Assembly (NCBI GenBank): GCA_029259935.1
Contig: JAJDEH010000321.1
Coordinates: 1 to 53,239, forward strand
Length of the DNA stretch: 53,239 nt
Direction: 5' to 3'
From: Planctomycetota bacterium
Lineage (GTDB): Bacteria > Planctomycetota > Planctomycetia > Pirellulales > Pirellulaceae
The notes under the pieces were generated by a model, which saw only the letters and a list, made by a program, of their open reading frames with translations, had not been told where the DNA came from and ran no database searches. Position numbers and translations under genes: made by a program. Positions 52,821-53,239 of the stretch are shown here, piece by piece; within the stretch, counting starts at the first letter, position 1; the number at the start of each line of letters is the position of its first letter.

Positions 52821-53066
52821 CGTCGGGGGATGAGTCCGATAAGTCCAATATTTGTGGCGGGCTATAAGGTGTTGGCTGGCTTTCTTCCGCATCCTCATAT
52901 CGACATATTGATTGGCCAATATTCCATGGACTGCTTTGATCGAGTCATGACTGCCAAGCTCAGCATTGGAGCTTTTGCGAAACAGTGGCTCTTTTCACCC
53001 CTATCTTGGTAGACTTGGGAAAGGATCGAGGAAGGACAGCCGCCAATAATCTGCGCGAGTATTACA
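52821..53066. other. short gene-free stretch
   Basis: About 245 bases after the M28 gene. No terminator hairpin followed by a T-run was found, and no known element is recognised. It precedes the frame described next. Confidence 0.4.
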
Positions 53067-53239
53067 TTGCCGCTAGGTCTTCTTTATCGCGGGCACGTCT
53101 GGACCTGCATCGCCACCGTGGTTTTGGTCGCGGCGCTGGGGTTCATGTGCCTACAGTGGCGGTACCAGCAGTCACGATGGGAGCATCGTGGGCTGTCCTG
53201 TCAAAGTCGCCTGCAAACCTTGGCTCTTGCCATGTGGGG
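53067..53239 (+). CDS. start of a membrane protein, 3' end outside window
   Basis: From a stop at 53010 this frame stays open to the right edge. A TTG at 53067 is a possible start. The product contains CIATVVLVAALGFMCLQW, a clear membrane helix, followed by a basic, helical stretch WRYQQSRWEHRGLSCQSR. Codon use favours G or C at third positions, as in the other genes of this window, which supports coding. A single helix followed by a cytoplasmic helix is common to sensor kinases and to many other membrane proteins; nothing more can be said. No ribosome binding site is obvious, so the start is uncertain. Confidence 0.4.
   Translation, partial: MPLGLLYRGHVWTCIATVVLVAALGFMCLQWRYQQSRWEHRGLSCQSRLQTLALAMW

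Overview
The window reads as a chromosomal segment of a planctomycete, most like the Pirellulales (Rhodopirellula/Blastopirellula relatives). The basis is gene content and style: a PQQ-type beta-propeller protein, a DUF1570 peptidase-like protein, several large secreted proteins of planctomycete type, a pentaheme cytochrome, a thioredoxin/YHS fusion, a Rho factor with a Gly/Arg-rich N-terminus, many GTG or weakly led starts, and small dispersed palindromic repeats. No rRNA, tRNA, CRISPR array or complete insertion sequence was found. The species cannot be named from the sequence alone.

Layout. 1-6.6 kb: a 5'-truncated beta-propeller protein converges on a minus-strand run (DUF1570 protein, orphan double permease of an ABC importer, exported protein of unknown role). 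6.7-12.2 kb: a compact minus-strand operon, read xseA-xseB-ispA-dxs-nadK, joining exonuclease VII to isoprenoid precursor and NADP synthesis; a small hairpin repeat sits between xseB and ispA and a sister copy lies after nadK. 12.2-20 kb: minus-strand envelope genes (exported galactose-binding-like protein, DUF374 acyltransferase, dapF, a small acidic protein with a perfect ribosome binding site, a 1066-residue AsmA-like protein, a GT-C glycosyltransferase). 20.4-22 kb: an MFS transporter behind a candidate promoter/operator. 22-28.6 kb: tilS (minus), then RNase Y, its YmdB-type phosphoesterase neighbour, a DUF2752 membrane protein, a lipoprotein, an RRM RNA-binding protein and a small winged-helix-like protein. 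28.6-36.8 kb: bestrophin, a DUF255 thioredoxin-domain protein, a nested palindromic element, panB, the pentaheme cytochrome and a YfhO-like membrane protein. 36.8-41.4 kb: a 932-residue secreted protein and a secreted thioredoxin-linker-YHS protein. 41.4-46.8 kb: rho behind a long leader with a strong promoter, then minus-strand ilvE and a LolD/LolC-type ABC pair.

46.8-51.7 kb differs from the rest. It has long gene-free stretches, orphan secreted or lipoprotein genes, and remnants of a TnpB (IS200/IS605-type) gene and of a CHC2 primase-type zinc-finger gene, plus a cluster of short hairpins with a shared core. It looks like an accessory patch shaped by decayed mobile DNA. An M28 aminopeptidase and the start of a membrane protein close the window.

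No complete novel system could be demonstrated. The best leads are the four-arm nested palindrome between the DUF255 gene and panB, the rho leader with its palindromes, the Gly/Arg-rich Rho, the thioredoxin-double-YHS fusion, and the decayed CHC2/TnpB element. All functional assignments come from motif recognition by eye; no database search was run.
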